This document shows, one piece after another, positions 9,009 to 20,042 of a DNA stretch of 64,000 nt. Within the stretch, counting starts at the first letter, position 1. Each line of letters begins with the position of its first letter. Position numbers and translations under genes: made by a program. The DNA comes from Chaetoderma sp. LZ-2023a (taxonomy: Eukaryota > Mollusca > Caudofoveata > Chaetodermatida > Chaetodermatidae), in the NCBI GenBank assembly GCA_034401795.1, contig CM067371.1, positions 78,623,482 through 78,687,481 of the forward strand, in the 5' to 3' direction. A model generated the notes under the pieces. That model searched no databases, was not told where the DNA came from, and was given only the letters and a program-made list of their open reading frames with translations.

Positions 9009-10124
9009 CTAAGTACCGTCAACCAATGGTTATAAATACAATTAGCTGTTTCTTTCGTCCAATGGATTCTATCCTTCTCAACATGAAAATTCGCATCAGA
9101 AATTTTGGGGATGACCTTATCAACGTGGCAGTTGGACCTTGCTGATTCGTTGATACGCTTGAGACAGTACCTTTGCCTGTCTGACAAGCTATCAGAGAAG
9201 TTAATCTCAGCAAAGTGCAACTCCGCATTAGGGAAGGTGGTTTTAAATTCACGAGCCATGAACCGTAAATGGCTTGAGGCTTTGGTTGGATGCTCATTTT
9301 TGGAGTTGATGCCAATATTCAAGATGATCTTCTCCGGGCTAGGGCCATCTTGGTGTCGCATAGCCATTGTTCTGAAATGTGATAATGCGGCACCAGGATA
9401 GCACTCAACCTGGATGTCAGGATGGACATCTAAATCAATTCGGGATAGATTAGAGGACCCTATCATCAGAATCTTTTTGGTGATTCTGGGGATCCTCCAC
9501 AGGCCCTTGCTATGCGATTGATGACGGTACTTAGCAAACTTCCTGTCAGACAGGTTACTATTATTCTCCATAGGAGGGAGAGGAGGTGGAGACAGAAGAA
9601 GAGGAGCAGAAGAAGGTGCGTGAGGAGAAGAGAGATGAAGCGTAGGAGGAAGAGGAGGAGGAGGGATGGAGAGAGGAGATGCAAGAGGAGAAGATTGAGT
9701 ATGAGGAGCAAGAGGCGGGATTGAGTGAGGAGATGCATAAAGAGAAGAAGTTTGAGGAGGAAGAGGAGGAGGCGGGATTGAGAGAGGAGATGCATGAAGA
9801 GAAGAAGTTTGAGGAGGAAGAGGAGGAGGCGGGATTGAGAGAGGAGAAGGAGGAAGAGGAGAAGATCGAGTCAGAAGGTGGCGAGGAGAAGATAGTGGAA
9901 GAGATGAGGAAGAGTTGCTAGGTGGTAGATTGGGGGAACAGTGAGTAACATCCCGACAATGGCGCACATGAGGAGAATTTGTTTTTGGGAGAGCCGGCCA
10001 TGACTCTGTTACATCATCAACACCAGGTGCTGGTGTTGGTGATGTATACAGATTCGTCCGCTTGGAAGTGGTAGGCGAGGGTGTGAAGGTAGTTGGTGAC
10101 CGTTGTCGTTTGTTAGTCATTGTT
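8999..10124 (-). CDS. PLE ORF1, copy 2, lacks N-terminal third
   Basis: Residues corresponding to about 196-568 of the copy 1 ORF1 are present, including the Pro-rich repeats and the SGNH-like region with IGSSN and DRIHW. The only changes seen are a few substitutions (for example Met to Lys just before FAKYRH). The native start is missing; the open frame extends upstream only into microsatellite. As an isolated gene it is probably not expressed correctly. Confidence 0.85.
9002..9008 (-). promoter_or_regulatory. Candidate -1 ribosomal frameshift site, PLE copy 2
   Basis: Identical heptamer, phase, stop and downstream sequence to the copy 1 site at 2382-2388, here followed by a fully open ORF2. 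Confidence 0.75.
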
Positions 10125-10560
<436 letters not shown>

Positions 10561-10860
10561 TCTAGCAAAGCTGCTCCCATGCCGCAACTATTATAGCTAT
10601 ATTCGTATTTATCGAATTCTAGTGTAGATTTATTGTAGGGGTAAGATGGGTGATTTGTCTCGAAAAGGTGTCCCATCACACGAGATGTCAATGATAGTCC
10701 CTGAGAAATTTATGAAAATTTGACTGTAGCAGCCTGCTATTTGCTTTACATTTTGATCATGACATTAAACTGAAATAGTGTACAGCACATACACACATAC
10801 GCATGCACGCACGCACTCAAACGCACGCACGGGCGCGCGCACACGCCACACACGTTTTCT
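10561..10860. other. Non-coding stretch ending in an (ACGC)n repeat
   Basis: Unique AT-rich sequence with no gene, then ACAC/ACGC/GCGC simple repeat at 10788-10850. Confidence 0.7.
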
Positions 10861-11093
10861 TTGCAGATTTGGGCTGCGTTTTGGCGACTGACGCGGTCAG
10901 TGAATTAACTGAATGTTCGTGCCTGGTTCCCTGGCTTACATGAGAAAGAGGAAGGCTACAGGGCACCAAGCAAAACCCTGGTCAGCGAAATTCACTGACC
11001 GCGTCAGTCGCCAAAACGCGGCCCAGGATGAACAAGCCCCTCCCCTCCCATCCCCCTTTGGCTATGCCACTGCTACCCTTTGTAAATCTGCAA
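10861..11093. repeat. Foldback element with 37-bp near-perfect arms
   Basis: Arms 10870-10906 and 10989-11025 are reverse complements with one mismatch, including TTTTGGCGACTGACGCGG. Outer ends TTGCAGATTT (10861) and AAATCTGCAA (11084-11093) form an additional terminal inverted repeat. The loop is about 82 bp. It looks like a small non-autonomous DNA transposon. Confidence 0.8.
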
Positions 11094-11254
11094 TCACAAT
11101 TTATTAAAATATATTAACCGAGATCCAGATAGAATTTTTTTTTAATTATATCAGAAATGCATGATGTTGCATGCTAACATATACATAAATATCCTATTAC
11201 GAGACAATTAAGCAAGTAAGCCTTTTATGTTCAATATGGGCAGTAGTATAGTGG

Positions 11255-11395
11255 GGTTTTAGTCGCTATTGTTCTTTTTGTTGGAATGTGTTTTTAACCA
11301 ATCAAAACGCTCCATTATAGTCGCTATTGTTTGGAGAACAATGACGACTATAGCGCCACGTTTTCTAGATAACAATGGCGACTATATTCACACGT
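11255..11395. repeat. Short foldback cluster built on TAGTCGCTATTGTT
   Basis: The motif TAGTCGCTATTGTT occurs twice forward (from about 11261 and 11320) and twice in reverse complement (about 11340-11356 and 11370-11386), so nested hairpins can form. The pattern suggests a MITE or a MITE inserted in its relative. Confidence 0.65.
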
Positions 11396-12700
11396 TTTTG
11401 AGAATCTACACCACTCTGGAATGTTCTAGTATTTTGAAGTAGTTAACCCTTAAAAGTTGTGTATTTTACGTTTAAATGTAGTGGCGGCGCTCCCCCCTCC
11501 GTGGTTATTTACCGTGGTAGATAATGTAAAGTTAATAGAGTTTAAGAGGAGGAGTGATAATAGTAGAGAGTGGTATTGCTAATAGTAAAATAATAGAGTT
11601 TAAGAGGTGGCCTAATAAAGGAGGTCGTAGGAGTCGTATTAGTGAGTATGAGGTTGAGGATGTATGAGGAATTACGGTAGGATATTGATGTATATTTTGA
11701 AAATAATTTGACTGTTTCGTCGATAACGTTAATTTACTAGTAAACTATTTTGTAGAATATTTAGAGACTAATTTGACTGTAAGCTGTTACTGTCTTAGTA
11801 AGCAACATCTACCAGACAGATTAGTAACAAAATATTAAAAATAATCTTGTATTAATGGTATGGAGTGTTCAGTTGGAATCGTAACCAAGACTTGGTGGTG
11901 ATGGATTCATTGGATTGTATCAGGGGTTAAAAAGTTAACCCTTTCACCGTGAATTCCCCATATCTCATTTTCATTGATACCATACAGGAAAACTAGAATA
12001 TTTTGAAATTAATTTGACGTTGCTAACGTTAATTTATTAGTAAACTATTTTTGTTGAATATTTTGAAGACGTATTGACTTTTAACCGTCATTACGCACAA
12101 AGTGTTTTTAAATACTTAATATTTCAATAACATCAGTCGTTTTAGATGTTGCACGATGGTTAAAATGTGGTCATTATGTCTCCGTGTTTTTATAGAATTG
12201 TATGTCGCGCGTGCTTATGCTAAAAAGATTATTTGGTGCGTATGGTTTTAATTTATCCATACGTCTTGAATAGCCGTGAGATCAATCTTGAATCGACATA
12301 CAAACATACCATGTGTTAATAATGAAAGAACGCGTCGGTAGGTGAGACGTCTCGTTCTAAGCACGGGATATTACAATGCCCTCCCCGAGAGTTTTAAAAA
12401 AATCGATAATAACGCCTGCACCCGCTCACCGGCTATTGTTGTTTACCAACGCGTAAAGATACGACAATTAAGAGCAACATTACAAGCGTAGTAGCATAAT
12501 CATAGATGGCCGTTTACTACAAATATAAATATATCCTTTTGGCTACAGAGCAGTGATACGTTATAACCATGTCTTTTACTATATAATTCAGTCCTGCCCT
12601 AAGCGACCACCTCGTGTTACGTCATTACATGGACGCTAGAGACTTTCCTAACCCTTTAACCCTCGAATTTCTTCAAGAAAATGTCAATTTTCTTCATATT
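11396..12700. other. AT-rich non-coding sequence with degenerate hairpin-element halves
   Basis: No gene seen. Fragments such as TTTTGAAAATAATTTGACTG (about 11695) and TTTTGAAATTAATTTGACG (about 12003) match one arm of the palindromic element described elsewhere. 11530-11610 contains a small direct duplication around AATAGAGTTTAAGAGG. Confidence 0.5.
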
Positions 12701-12714
12701 CATATTTGTAGTAC

Positions 12715-13275
12715 AAGAGAAGACTATTTTTGAAAATTTATCATCGGAATGACTGGCACTGCAGGCTATCCATTTGTCTAGTCATTGTGCCAGTAAACAC
12801 CCCCCACCAACCACCATCATCATCACTAACACCCACCACCACCACCTCCACCACTACGACCTACACCCAACACCAGGTATTAACCCCACCACCACCACCC
12901 AAGCACCCGCCAACCCATAGCGAATTTCTTCATATTCATACTTGAATCCTTAGAGAAGGCTATTTTTGAAAATTTATCACCGGAATGACTGACTCTGACA
13001 GCTATCCATTTGTCTAGACATTGTGGTCTTAATGTGTGAGAGCGGTGTCTGAAAAATGGTATATAGGTTGGAGAAGGTATGTCATGAGGGTTTAATATAG
13101 GTCACTCTCGTACGCACACATGCTAATACGCTGCTAGTTATACGTTGTGCATAGGTGCGTGCGTAGGTGTGCGCGTGCCGCAGTGTGCGCATGCGTGCGC
13201 CAGAACACTATTTTTGAAAAGTTATCATCGGAATGACTGGCTCTGCTGACTATCCATTTGTCTAGACATTGCGAC
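12715..13275. repeat. Three copies of MITE family C half-units
   Basis: Blocks at about 12718-12790, 12955-13030 and 13203-13272 share TTTTTGAAAATTTATCA, a GGAATGACTGG core and CTATCCATTTGTCTAG. Related blocks form palindromes at 41620-41818 and 49125-49265. Between them lie CCA-rich (12795-12910) and ACGC/TGCG simple sequence. Confidence 0.65.
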
Positions 13276-13349
13276 AGCAAACACCACCAACCAACCACCC
13301 ATCACCGCCACCACCAAAATGCCAAAATGCATGCGTACATGTGCGGCCG

Positions 13350-13530
13350 CATGTTGCTGATTTGCGGGCTTGTGTTGCGGATGGTACCAAGTGTATGCAC
13401 ATGCCTGAACACGCATACACGCCAAAATGCATGCGTACATGTGCGGCTGCATTTGCGGATTTGCGGGCGCGTGTTGCGGATTTGCGGGCGTGTGTTGTGG
13501 ATTTGCGGGCGCGTGTTGCGGATTTGCGGC
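13350..13530. repeat. 21-bp GC-rich minisatellite
   Basis: Units of the form GGATTTGCGGGCGCGTGTTGC repeat about five times, preceded by two copies of CCAAAATGCATGCGTACATG. No gene is supported, although frames stay open by composition. Confidence 0.75.
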
Positions 13531-13695
13531 CGCAGTGCATATATTCCTATAAATGCTACAAATTCATTCACTTTTCTCATTCCAGTTTAAACATCGCAAT
13601 GTGGATGGCCGTGTAACTGCAGAGTAGTTAGGCAGTCAGATTTCTTTGAAGAACCGCGTAACTTGAATACTTGCTAGATTTATCCTATAATCAAT

Positions 13696-14313
13696 ATGCT
13701 GAGACATAAATGTTTTGGATATGGTTCAACTTTTAATAGGTCAAAGGACCTGAAGCGGCATAAGATCCGGTTCCATAATGATGAAGATAGCGAAAATCTA
13801 GACAGTGAAGATGAAAAAATGACAGAGATGAATAGTGAAGATGATGAGCTAGCGGAGTCGGAGAGTGAAGCCGGTGATGACTCAGCGGAGTCTGAGAGTG
13901 AAGATGAAGGTGAAGGTGAAAAAGAAGACATAGGCAATGAGGAACTATTTATCATATTCCGAAATATTAAGCAGGTCTTAGACGCTGAACAATCAGGTTT
14001 AGAAGATGAGGATGGTGAAGTGAACACAGACCCAAATGGTGTAGGCAATGTGTCTATTTCCGTATATGCTGATGCTTTAGTTACAAAGTGTATAGACATA
14101 ATGTTCCAGTGGAGAAGATTACAGAACTCTACGCTCATTAAAAGAATTCGTCAGGAAATTAAAATTGTTATTGACGAGGGGTACGCATATGATGAAGCAG
14201 TCTTCTCAGCTTTTAAAAAAAGAGAGTTTCTGATCAAGAAGTACATAAGGAACTGTCTAGATGCTGAGGATAGTGATGATGATTCTGACGGTGATGGATC
14301 TGATCCATAAGGA
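13696..14313 (+). CDS. Acidic protein with degenerate C2H2 finger, unknown function
   Basis: A 204-residue frame starts at ATG 13696. Residues 3-27 follow the C2H2 pattern (F near centre, L, H-x4-H), but the second Cys is Tyr (CFGY), so zinc binding is doubtful; a single TGT to TAT change would explain it. Residues 28-80 are a Ser/Asp/Glu-rich acidic stretch. Residues about 125-195 are predicted helical (MFQWRRLQ ... RIRQEIKI ... FLIKKYIR) and the end is acidic again. AATAAA-type signals follow at about 14324 and 14423. I do not recognise the family; it could be a transposon-borne or a host protein. Intact length and biased codons argue that it is, or recently was, coding. Confidence 0.6.
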
Positions 14314-14474
14314 ATCAATCATCAATAAATGGATCTCCAGAACATTGACTATTTGTTTATGCTACAGTAACTATATGTTTTATCATATGTAATATTTTCT
14401 TCAATGTAAAAATATGGATACAAATAAAACTTGGTTCTTTATGTGCGTATTGATCTGATGATTGTAGCTTCCCA

Positions 14475-14710
14475 GCCGCCCCCCCCCCCCCCCTCAATCC
14501 CTCGATATACAAATCAGAGTGCTGTTGAACTTGGTGGTGATGGCGGTGGGGTTGGCGGTTGGTGGAAATAGGTGTTGTGGTGGATGATGGTGGTGGGGTT
14601 TATACTTGGTGGTGGGTGTTGGTGCTTAGTGGGTAGTGGTGCTGATGGTTATAGAGGGATGGTGATGGTGGTGATGATGGTCTGTATTGGTAGTAGGTGG
14701 TTGCGGCCGC
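14475..14710. repeat. C-run and GGT/GGTGAT-rich minisatellite
   Basis: A run of 15 C near 14479 is followed by irregular GGTGGTGATGG repeats to about 14705. No coding. Confidence 0.75.
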
Positions 14711-14849
14711 AATGTCTAGACAATGGTTAGCCAACTATATTATTTTTGTTGTCGGGGTCTCATTGACTAGGTACTCATAATGCATTCATACTGTGTGTAC
14801 CCGAACCTGACATCTCTGACTCGCTAATAGCATATGAAGTTTCCAACAG

Positions 14850-16238
14850 TTTTTATGTGGCCCCTTTGACAAATTGCCCTTTGAATCTTACAGGGTAAGT
14901 CCCATTGGTATAACCGTGGGGAAGTATTGGGGCAAGCATCGCCTTATACTGGATCTTTCTTCACCTCATGACACTGAAGCTCATACACGCATACATAATT
15001 TAATTGACCCAGGTAATTGCCATTTGTCCTATGTTAAGATAGATGATGCCATTAAAATAATCCAATATCTAGGAAGAGGGGCCTCCATGTGCAAACCCAA
15101 TATAGCCGACGCGTTCAAACTAATGCCAATCCATCCATTGCAATGGCATCCTTTTGCATTAAATGGCATTCAAATTATTATTTTTATAAATGACCGACCT
15201 TTGGCTGCCGCTCCATCCCTAAGATTTTTTACTCACTTCTTACCGCAATTTGTTGGATATGTAACATCAAATATGGTTCGAATACATCCGTCATCTATCG
15301 GGGGTTACCATTGAAGAGCCAGGTAAATGTGGAGAATGCAACATGGCGCTACTTTGCCTAATGTTCAACATACTCGATATTCCTTTGGCTAAGCATAAAA
15401 CTATGGAACCCTCTACCACCATTGAATACTTAGGGATAATCCTAAATTCGGTCAATATGGACGCGAGATTACCGAAAGATAAATTGGAATGCATCTTGGC
15501 TATGTTAGTCTTTTCAAAGTCACCAGTAAGTCACTAAACGAGACCTATTACAACTTTTAGGCCATTTGAACTTGCACGCAGGAGGGTTGTTTCAGGCAGG
15601 GCCTTCGTATCTCGCCTTACCACGCTATCCACTACATTTAAGAATTTGAATCAACATGTTAAAATCAATAATGATTGTCGAGAGGATATACATATGTGGT
15701 TTAAATTCGTATGTGATTGGAATGGTGTTTCCATGTTCTACAATGGCCAAATTACTTTGGCAGATCATCTGTGCCTATATACTGACGCTTCCGGTACCAT
15801 TGGGTATGGGTGCTACTTCCAAGGAGCCTGGTTCTCAGAAGCCTGGCCTGAATCTCTACATAAATCCATTACAGAAGACAGTGAGCTATCTATTGCGTTC
15901 AAAGGGCTATACCCTGTGGTTGTAACATCAATCTTGTGGGGCTCACAGTGGGTCCGTCACCGTATTTTGATTATGTCAGACAATACTGCCACGGTTGGCA
16001 TTATTATGAAGGGTAGATCCAAGTCCAAACAAATAATGCCATTAGTTTGAGTCTCACTTTACAAGCTACAAAATGTAACTTCATTATCTTAGCGCGACAC
16101 TTACCTGGTCACCTAAATTCTATTGCAGATTCTTTGTCTCGTCTCCAGATTCAACGTTTCCGGGAACTGGCCCATGAAGCTCAGGAATCTCGCTGCACGG
16201 TCCCCTCCTCCGAACGAGGTCTTGTGGCACTCCAACCC
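14850..16238 (+). pseudogene. DIRS-type retrotransposon RT and RNase H, decayed
   Basis: In order: a DIRS-like RT start (SPIGITVGKYWGKHRLILDL), LSYVKIDDAIKIIQ, the metal-site region degraded to ADAFKLMPIHP, then a frameshift near 15185 after which the expected LDD motif is replaced by unrelated residues. LAKHKTMEPSTTIEYLGI resumes at 15388. RNase H follows (LYTDASGTIGYGCYFQGAW, SDNTATV) and then HLPGHLNSIADSLSRLQIQR to about 16160. Several frame changes and stops make it a relic. DIRS elements replicate through RT, RNase H and a tyrosine recombinase; the recombinase is found at 17813-18710 after a LINE insertion. Confidence 0.88.
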
Positions 16239-16266
16239 GTCTTCTTCTTCTTTTCGATCGCTGGTA

Positions 16267-17247
16267 TCACGCTTGGAGAGCCGTTCTCAAGATGAAATCT
16301 GTGGTTTTCTGCAGTTCTTCCACAGGCCCATACAGCATTTCAAGAAAGGAGGTTAACAAAGGCCAGATCTCTTCTCTCAGCAGCTGATACGTACTGCAAC
16401 ATTGAAGTATGTGCTCTGTGGTCTGTTCTGCTTCTCCACAAGGACAAGCGGGCGGTGTCGTTAGGTGGAACCGCCTGTACATGTGTTGGTTTAGTTTGTT
16501 ATGTCCAGTTCTGAGACGAAAAATGGTCACTTGCTCTGGCCTCGAGAGATGATGGTAGGCATCTTCTGATTGAGGTGTTCTATAGAGTGACTTGATGGTA
16601 GTCTTCATCTCTGTATGCGTAACCATGTTTTCTGTCTGATTATCTTCTGCACCCACCTTTACCATCTTGTCTGCTTCCTCATTTCCTTGGACTCCACAGT
16701 GTGAGGGGATCCACTGCAATGCTATCCGAAAGCATTTGATGGTTTGTAGTGCTTCTTCAAGTTGTGGCAGCTTACCTTTGGTGATAGCCTCAAGGACGGA
16801 GCGGGCATCAGATAAAAAGACAATCTGTGCAATAGGGTCTGCTGTTCTGCTGATGGTATTAGCTGCATGGACCAGTGCTTCGACTTCAGCTCTGTAGTTT
16901 GTGCAGTGTTTGCCTGTCGGTATTGCAGCTGACTCATGTTGTCCGTTTGGATACTGTATGTGCAGTCCGGCACTTCCGCTCCTAATTGCATCTTTGGCTG
17001 ATCCATCTGTGTAGATCCTTATCCATGTCTCCTGAGGGTACATTTCTTCCAGCATGGCTAGGGTCAGGGCCTTCTTGCTCACATCACTGTGTTCATCTTT
17101 GGTTGTGAGATGAGGTACTGTGGTGCGAATATCTATGCTCTCTAGTTTGTTTTCCCAGGGTGGAGGATCAAGGGTGTGGTTTGGGTCTTCTATTTGTGCT
17201 GGCAACATTTCTTGGTGTTTCCTTTGAAGTGCGTTTGTCTCTTTCAC
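16267..17247 (-). CDS. LINE RNase H and C-terminal region (fragment)
   Basis: A 326-residue open frame. RNase H signature: YTDGSAKDA (D), the NYRAEVEAL Glu, SDARSVLEAI (D) and PSHCGVQGNEEAD (D), so all four acidic catalytic positions are present. After it comes a Cys/His cluster (CPCGEAEQTTEHILQCC) typical of I/Jockey-group LINE C-termini. The frame is broken from the RT thumb (17244-17790) by a shift at about 17245. Confidence 0.85.
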   Translation of the reverse strand: MKETNALQRKHQEMLPAQIEDPNHTLDPPPWENKLESIDIRTTVPHLTTKDEHSDVSKKALTLAMLEEMYPQETWIRIYTDGSAKDAIRSGSAGLHIQYPNGQHESAAIPTGKHCTNYRAEVEALVHAANTISRTADPIAQIVFLSDARSVLEAITKGKLPQLEEALQTIKCFRIALQWIPSHCGVQGNEEADKMVKVGAEDNQTENMVTHTEMKTTIKSLYRTPQSEDAYHHLSRPEQVTIFRLRTGHNKLNQHMYRRFHLTTPPACPCGEAEQTTEHILQCCSTYQLLREEIWPLLTSFLEMLYGPVEELQKTTDFILRTALQA

Positions 17248-17795
17248 AAAACTTGATCTTTAAGTCTTCCTGATGACAGCTGTGCTTGCCTGATCTTCAT
17301 TGGGTGGTTGTTGAACGATTTGAACTTTGCAGCTTGGATCAGTGCTTTGCATTCCCTTCCTTTACTAAGTGGGGGGATGCCTGCTGTCTGCTCAATTTTT
17401 TCTATTGGTGTTGATCTCATTCCACCGGTGATGATGCGCAGTGCCTGGTTTTGTACTCTGTCGAGTTTCTGTTGATGAGATTTAGCTGCTGTCATCCATG
17501 AGCTGGATCCATACTCAAGGTGTGGTCGTACGGCACATAGGTAGATGGTCTTGAGGATCCTTTCATTGGCACCCACTTTGTTCCTGCCAGCTTCCTCATG
17601 ATGTTTAGCTTTCTTCTGGCCTTTGCCTCTGCGTTCTGGATGTGCTCCTACCATGTTAATCCTCTGTCATATGTGACTCCCAGGTATGTCTGCTGTGATA
17701 CAAGGGTTGTGGGAGTCGGCTCTAGCACCGGGCACCAGGTGCGCCTATCGTAGCCTAAGGCTTTAATGCCTATATTCAATTTCTTCTTTTCACCA
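17244..17795 (-). pseudogene. LINE reverse transcriptase thumb region (fragment)
   Basis: Contains the non-LTR RT end (YLCAVRPHLEYGSSSW, LDRVQNQALRIITGG). Upstream in the same family YLGVTYDRGLTW can be read but a stop separates it (about 17655). Palm and fingers are absent because of 5' truncation. Confidence 0.8.
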
Positions 17796-17812
17796 ATGTT
17801 ATTGTACAATTA

Positions 17813-18710
17813 AGAATCTTGGAAGTTCCTGTTAACGAAGACCTGCTTATCTACTTTGTCGCTCGTTGTATAATATGTAATTTCCAACCACCTTGCTTAA
17901 GCTATCTTATGGCACCATTAAACTATACTTGTGTGGAGTTCGTTTGTCTGTCTACAAAATAGCATTAATTACCCCTCTGTAACTGAACTGCAGCGTTTGT
18001 ATACCATCCTTTGGGTGTGTGGGTGTGTGTGGCGTTGTCAAAAGGAATCACGTCAAGAAGCCAATTACCCGCTATCCCGTCACCTTCGATGTTCTTAAAA
18101 GAGTATGAATGCGCTTACAGAGGGATTTTTTCGCAATTCATAGATTTGCTGTTGGAAACGGCATGCACGCTGGCCTTCTTTGGCTTCCTCAGATGTGGTG
18201 AATTCACTGTCACCAGTTACTTCGACCCAACATCGAATCTCTGCATTTCTAACTTAATCTTAGCAGACGATAAGGCACTCCTAACCCTTAAAAGGTCGAA
18301 AACCGACCCCTTCAGGGAAGGTATAGCAATTAAATATTTCAAAACTGAAAACCTAATCTGCCCTTTCAATATTTGTCAACGACATCTAGAAATCTGTCTG
18401 TGACATAGTCCAAACCCGCATGAACCCATTTTTGTAACAGAGGATAATAAACCCCTATCAAGGGAATAGTTTATAACTAGATTCAAAACCATCCTCGACC
18501 ATCTTAACATTAAATCAGAATTCTATAATGGACACAGTTATCGAATAGGTGCAGCCTCAACTGCAGAGTCCGTCCACCTTGAAGATCACCTAATTAAAAG
18601 ATTAGGCAGATGGTCGACGCCTATTGCAGGTACATTAAAACTCCCTATGCCATTATTAAAGAGGCCAAGCAGTTACTAACGTCACAGAGTAATGATAACA
18701 TCGGCTAGAA
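17813..18710 (+). pseudogene. DIRS tyrosine recombinase, decayed
   Basis: ACTLAFFGFLRCGEFTV (18161 onward) carries the first catalytic Arg region, then LKRSKTDPF and, in a second frame, KPLSR and GHSYRIGAAST with the His-x-x-Arg pair, then DHLIKRLGRWS. A 1-bp shift near 18623 puts the segment with the catalytic Tyr (RYIKTP) in another frame. In-frame stops occur before 18011. It pairs with the RT relic at 14850-16238. Confidence 0.85.
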
Positions 18711-19952
18711 TTCAAGTCCGCTACACTCCACCCACACCTACCTCCCCTCCCCGATATCGATCACGCAATTAGGGATGATCCAACAATACAAGTTTTATAA
18801 CACGACCCAGCGTATTGCTAAATTGTTAATGTGATTTATTCAGTCGTGACTTGGGGTATTATTTTGTTACCACCCCTATGCTCATACTTGGCTGGGTCAC
18901 CACGTATTGACTAACAACCAATCATAATAGCAATCTTTAATGCATGTCGAATAGAATTGTGAACTCACCTTGGATGTGGACAAGTATACTTTCATGGCAA
19001 TAACTATAAACAACCATATGTGACAGATAAACCCATATACACACAGGATCTAGTTGTAGCCACAATGAAATTGACTATGTATCAGTGTGTCAGCTATACA
19101 TCAAATATTACTTAAGTATCGGAAATCCCACATTCGCTCGGGATATACATCAGCAAGAACAAAGACAATATTGTGCATACTACTGACTATTTAATCATTG
19201 TATTATTCATCGTACAACGTATTCATATTAGCATTATTCATCATAGTGACATAGTAGATATGATATTAATAGCAGTAACAATGATAGTATGATTATAATT
19301 TATGATACTAATAAGACAATCGACATATTGATGATGGATCAGGTCATATGCTGTGTTATCCCGAAGTTGTATACTTAACCGGCTTTCCAACTTAACCCCT
19401 GATCACAGGACTTTACCGTTCCCATACGAACATAGCGATCAGCCACTCTGGAAGCGATCTGGGCCCCTGATGGGAGCCTAATTGATCTTATGGGGAGCTT
19501 ATGTCGAACGTCGATCACACGCGCTGCGAGTCAACTGTCGGCAACTCCGCGAATCTGTTGCGCTTATGTCGATTAAGTCAACTGTGAACGATTATGTTCA
19601 ACTCGATACAACTAGGCGTGCTCTAACGTGAGTAAATCGCAAGTCCACTCATGTCAACATTCACAGGCGATTAAATTTCCTTCAATGGTCTGACCATCCA
19701 AGAGGAATGAACGCGAATTTTTAAGATGGCGTTGTTTAATAGAAAGGTACGTATTTTTATTTTAACATATTCGCAGTTGGATAGAATATCATCATCTGTG
19801 ATACAGATTCATTCAATGATACCCTGGCAAACTATACTGCCTACAATTCTTCTAGGAATATGAATGTTATCTAATCACCAATTGACACGTTGACTACTGT
19901 GTCTTTGTAGACGCCATATTCCATATATGCCTATGCTATATCGCCGACCATG
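18711..19952. other. No gene seen
   Basis: AT-rich sequence with no long frame, no recognisable element and no tandem repeat. It may include the 3' end of the DIRS element. Confidence 0.5.
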
Positions 19953-20042
19953 CTAAATATTTTGAAAACAATGTGACTAAATGTTGTTGGTGCCTGAAGC
20001 ACCAACAGCTTTCATTCAAATTGTTTTCAAAATCTTAATCAT
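19953..20042. repeat. Stand-alone palindromic hairpin element (diverged)
   Basis: Arms TATTTTGAAAACAATGTGAC and the complementary right arm (CAAATTGTTTTCAAAAT) enclose an inner stem GTTGGTGC/GCACCAAC. The outer sequence matches the hairpin of MITE families A/B, but the inner stem has a different, still paired, sequence. Confidence 0.75.

Larger units (their letters stand above)
6032..10124 (-). mobile_element. Penelope-like element, copy 2 (5'-truncated)
   Basis: On the minus strand it begins abruptly at 10124 inside ORF1 (about codon 196 of copy 1), contains an intact ORF2, and ends in a long tetranucleotide tail. Sequence right of 10124 differs completely from copy 1 (ACAC then TCTG repeats), as expected of 5' truncation during target-primed reverse transcription. 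The left limit is uncertain because the tail grades into microsatellite. Confidence 0.85.
16239..17812 (-). mobile_element. 5'-truncated RNase H-bearing LINE inserted into DIRS
   Basis: On the minus strand it encodes the end of a non-LTR RT, then RNase H, then a Cys/His C-terminus, and stops at a GAAGAAGAC tail (16239-16258). Its 5' break is about 17790-17812. It lies between DIRS RNase H and DIRS recombinase and is opposite in orientation, so it inserted after the DIRS element. A second fragment of the same LINE is at 47977-48521. No clear target duplication was found. Confidence 0.85.

Noticed and set aside
13225..13616. Small protein genes around 13.3-13.6 kb
   Set aside because: Open on both strands because of a GC-rich 21-bp repeat; no conserved motif.
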